From an uncultured Gemmatimonadota bacterium (GTDB lineage Bacteria > Gemmatimonadota > Gemmatimonadetes > Gemmatimonadales > Gemmatimonadaceae), in the NCBI GenBank assembly GCA_946887155.1, contig CAMPKM010000144.1, positions 1-7,184 on the forward strand: 7,184 nt of DNA, written 5' to 3'. The notes below the pieces were generated by a model. The model did no database searches and was not told where the DNA came from. It saw only the letters and a program-made list of their open reading frames with translations. This document shows positions 6,626 through 7,184 of this stretch, one piece after another. Made by a program: the position numbers and the translations under genes. Position 1 is the stretch's first letter. Each line of letters starts with the position of its first letter.

Positions 6626-6645
6626 CCGGCGACGCCTGACGCCGG
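6626..6645. other. GC-rich stem-loop in the divergent spacer
   Basis: Arms CCGGCG (6626-6631) and CGCCGG (6640-6645) surround an 8-nt loop. The loop and the start of the right arm include one copy of the recurring octamer GCCTGACG (6634-6641). It lies 68 nt before the plus-strand ATG at 6714. There is no T-run, so I do not call it a terminator. Confidence 0.25.
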
Positions 6646-6713
6646 ACAAGTAAGCCTTTCGCGTGGGGGCGCTCACGCCTACCATCTCGCTTCTACCACT
6701 TCACGACTCCTCG

Positions 6714-7127
6714 ATGGCCACTCTCGCTGACGTCCGCAGAATTGCGATGAAGCTGCCCGGAACGGTTGAGCAGGAGGATCGCATTGCCTTTTCGGTGCCC
6801 GTCAAGGGAAAGCTCAAAGGTTATGCCTGGGTATGGAAGGAACGGATCGACCCGAAAAAGGCACGGGTGCCTAACAAAAGCGTGCTGGCGGTCCGCGTGG
6901 CGAACCTCGCCGAGAAGGACATGATGCTCGCCATGGACTCGGTGAAGTTCTTCACCGAACCGCACTACAACGGATATCCGGCAGTGCTGGTGCGACTCGC
7001 TGAAATGAAAGCGGCGGACCTCAGGCAGTTGCTCGACCATGGCTGGCGCTGCACGGCCCCAAGAGAGGTCTTGAAGCCGCCGAAGCCCGCGAAGGAAATC
7101 CGGAAAGCCCCACGCCATCCGCGTTGA
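6714..7127 (+). CDS. MmcQ/YjbR family protein
   Basis: A 137-residue small basic protein of the MmcQ/YjbR family, which has a CyaY-like alpha/beta fold and is often annotated as DNA-binding, although a molecular function is not well established. Family landmarks in order: the N-terminal helix with L-P-G-T-V-E (14-19); an aromatic strand G-Y-A-W-V-W (37-42); a second strand with L-A-V-R-V (58-62); the signature F-F-T-E-P-H-Y-N-G-Y-P-A-V-L-V-R-L (79-95); and the final helix L-R-Q-L-L-D-H-G-W-R (103-112). The tail (117-137) is rich in Lys, Pro and Arg, which fits nucleic-acid contact or simple surface charge. The ATG at 6714 gives the usual family N-terminus. A GTG at 6663 would add 17 residues without family resemblance. 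Neither has a good Shine-Dalgarno. The gene is divergent from the YCII gene and appears monocistronic within the window. Confidence 0.88.
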   Translation: MATLADVRRIAMKLPGTVEQEDRIAFSVPVKGKLKGYAWVWKERIDPKKARVPNKSVLAVRVANLAEKDMMLAMDSVKFFTEPHYNGYPAVLVRLAEMKAADLRQLLDHGWRCTAPREVLKPPKPAKEIRKAPRHPR

Positions 7128-7184
7128 TTCGCCTAATCCGCGATGACTCGCCGTTCCGGCCGTTGGCCTACCGCGTCCATCGAT

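Noticed and set aside
2032..6876. GCCTAAC copies read as integron attC core sites (RYYYAAC)
   Set aside because: No copy has the partner GTTRRRY core and imperfect stem at attC distance, and the sites lie inside conserved parts of intact genes.
339..7127. Frameshifted or broken genes
   Set aside because: All seven internal genes keep family-length frames with their key motifs intact, so I see no sign of decay.
7133..7184. Possible 3' end of another minus-strand gene, with TAG at 7133-7135
   Set aside because: About 16 codons run open to the window edge, which is too short to separate from chance; no motif can be recognised.

Overview
The window is high-GC bacterial DNA with seven apparently intact protein genes and one gene cut by the left edge. 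The best clue to the organism is the adjacent pair at 1705-4727: a PadR-type repressor followed by a large permease with two FtsX/MacB halves and no ATPase gene nearby. This matches the 'acidobacterial duplicated orphan permease' (ADOP) arrangement, which is characteristic of Acidobacteriota and also common in Gemmatimonadota. I favour one of these phyla but cannot choose between them from this sequence. There are no RNA genes, insertion sequences, CRISPR arrays or clear pseudogenes.

Layout. 1-224 (+) is the C-terminal end of an M23 (LytM-type) peptidase. It converges on a block of four minus-strand genes read from 4727 down to 339: padR, the ADOP permease, a small putative lipoprotein, and a nitrilase-superfamily amidohydrolase. 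Spacing in this block is tight (2 nt, 44 nt, then a 4-nt GTGA overlap), so it could be one transcription unit. A perfect 8-bp inverted repeat with a 5-bp spacer lies 5 nt upstream of padR and is the obvious candidate operator for autoregulation of the block.

A 286-bp gene-free spacer (4728-5013) follows and contains several short direct and inverted repeats. Beyond it, also on the minus strand, are a CaCA-family Ca2+/H+ exchanger (5014-6081) and a YCII/DGPF-domain protein (6129-6500) 47 nt upstream of it. A divergent 213-bp spacer carrying a perfect 10-bp palindrome separates these from a plus-strand MmcQ/YjbR-family gene (6714-7127). The last 57 bp contain no gene I can support.

The genes do not form an obvious single pathway. 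The most interesting points are the padR operator with its orphan permease and two linked downstream genes, a motif GAGACTCGC followed by TTCCC found only in the spacers around the Ca2+/H+ exchanger gene, and a strand-polarised octamer GCCTRACG that recurs across the window.
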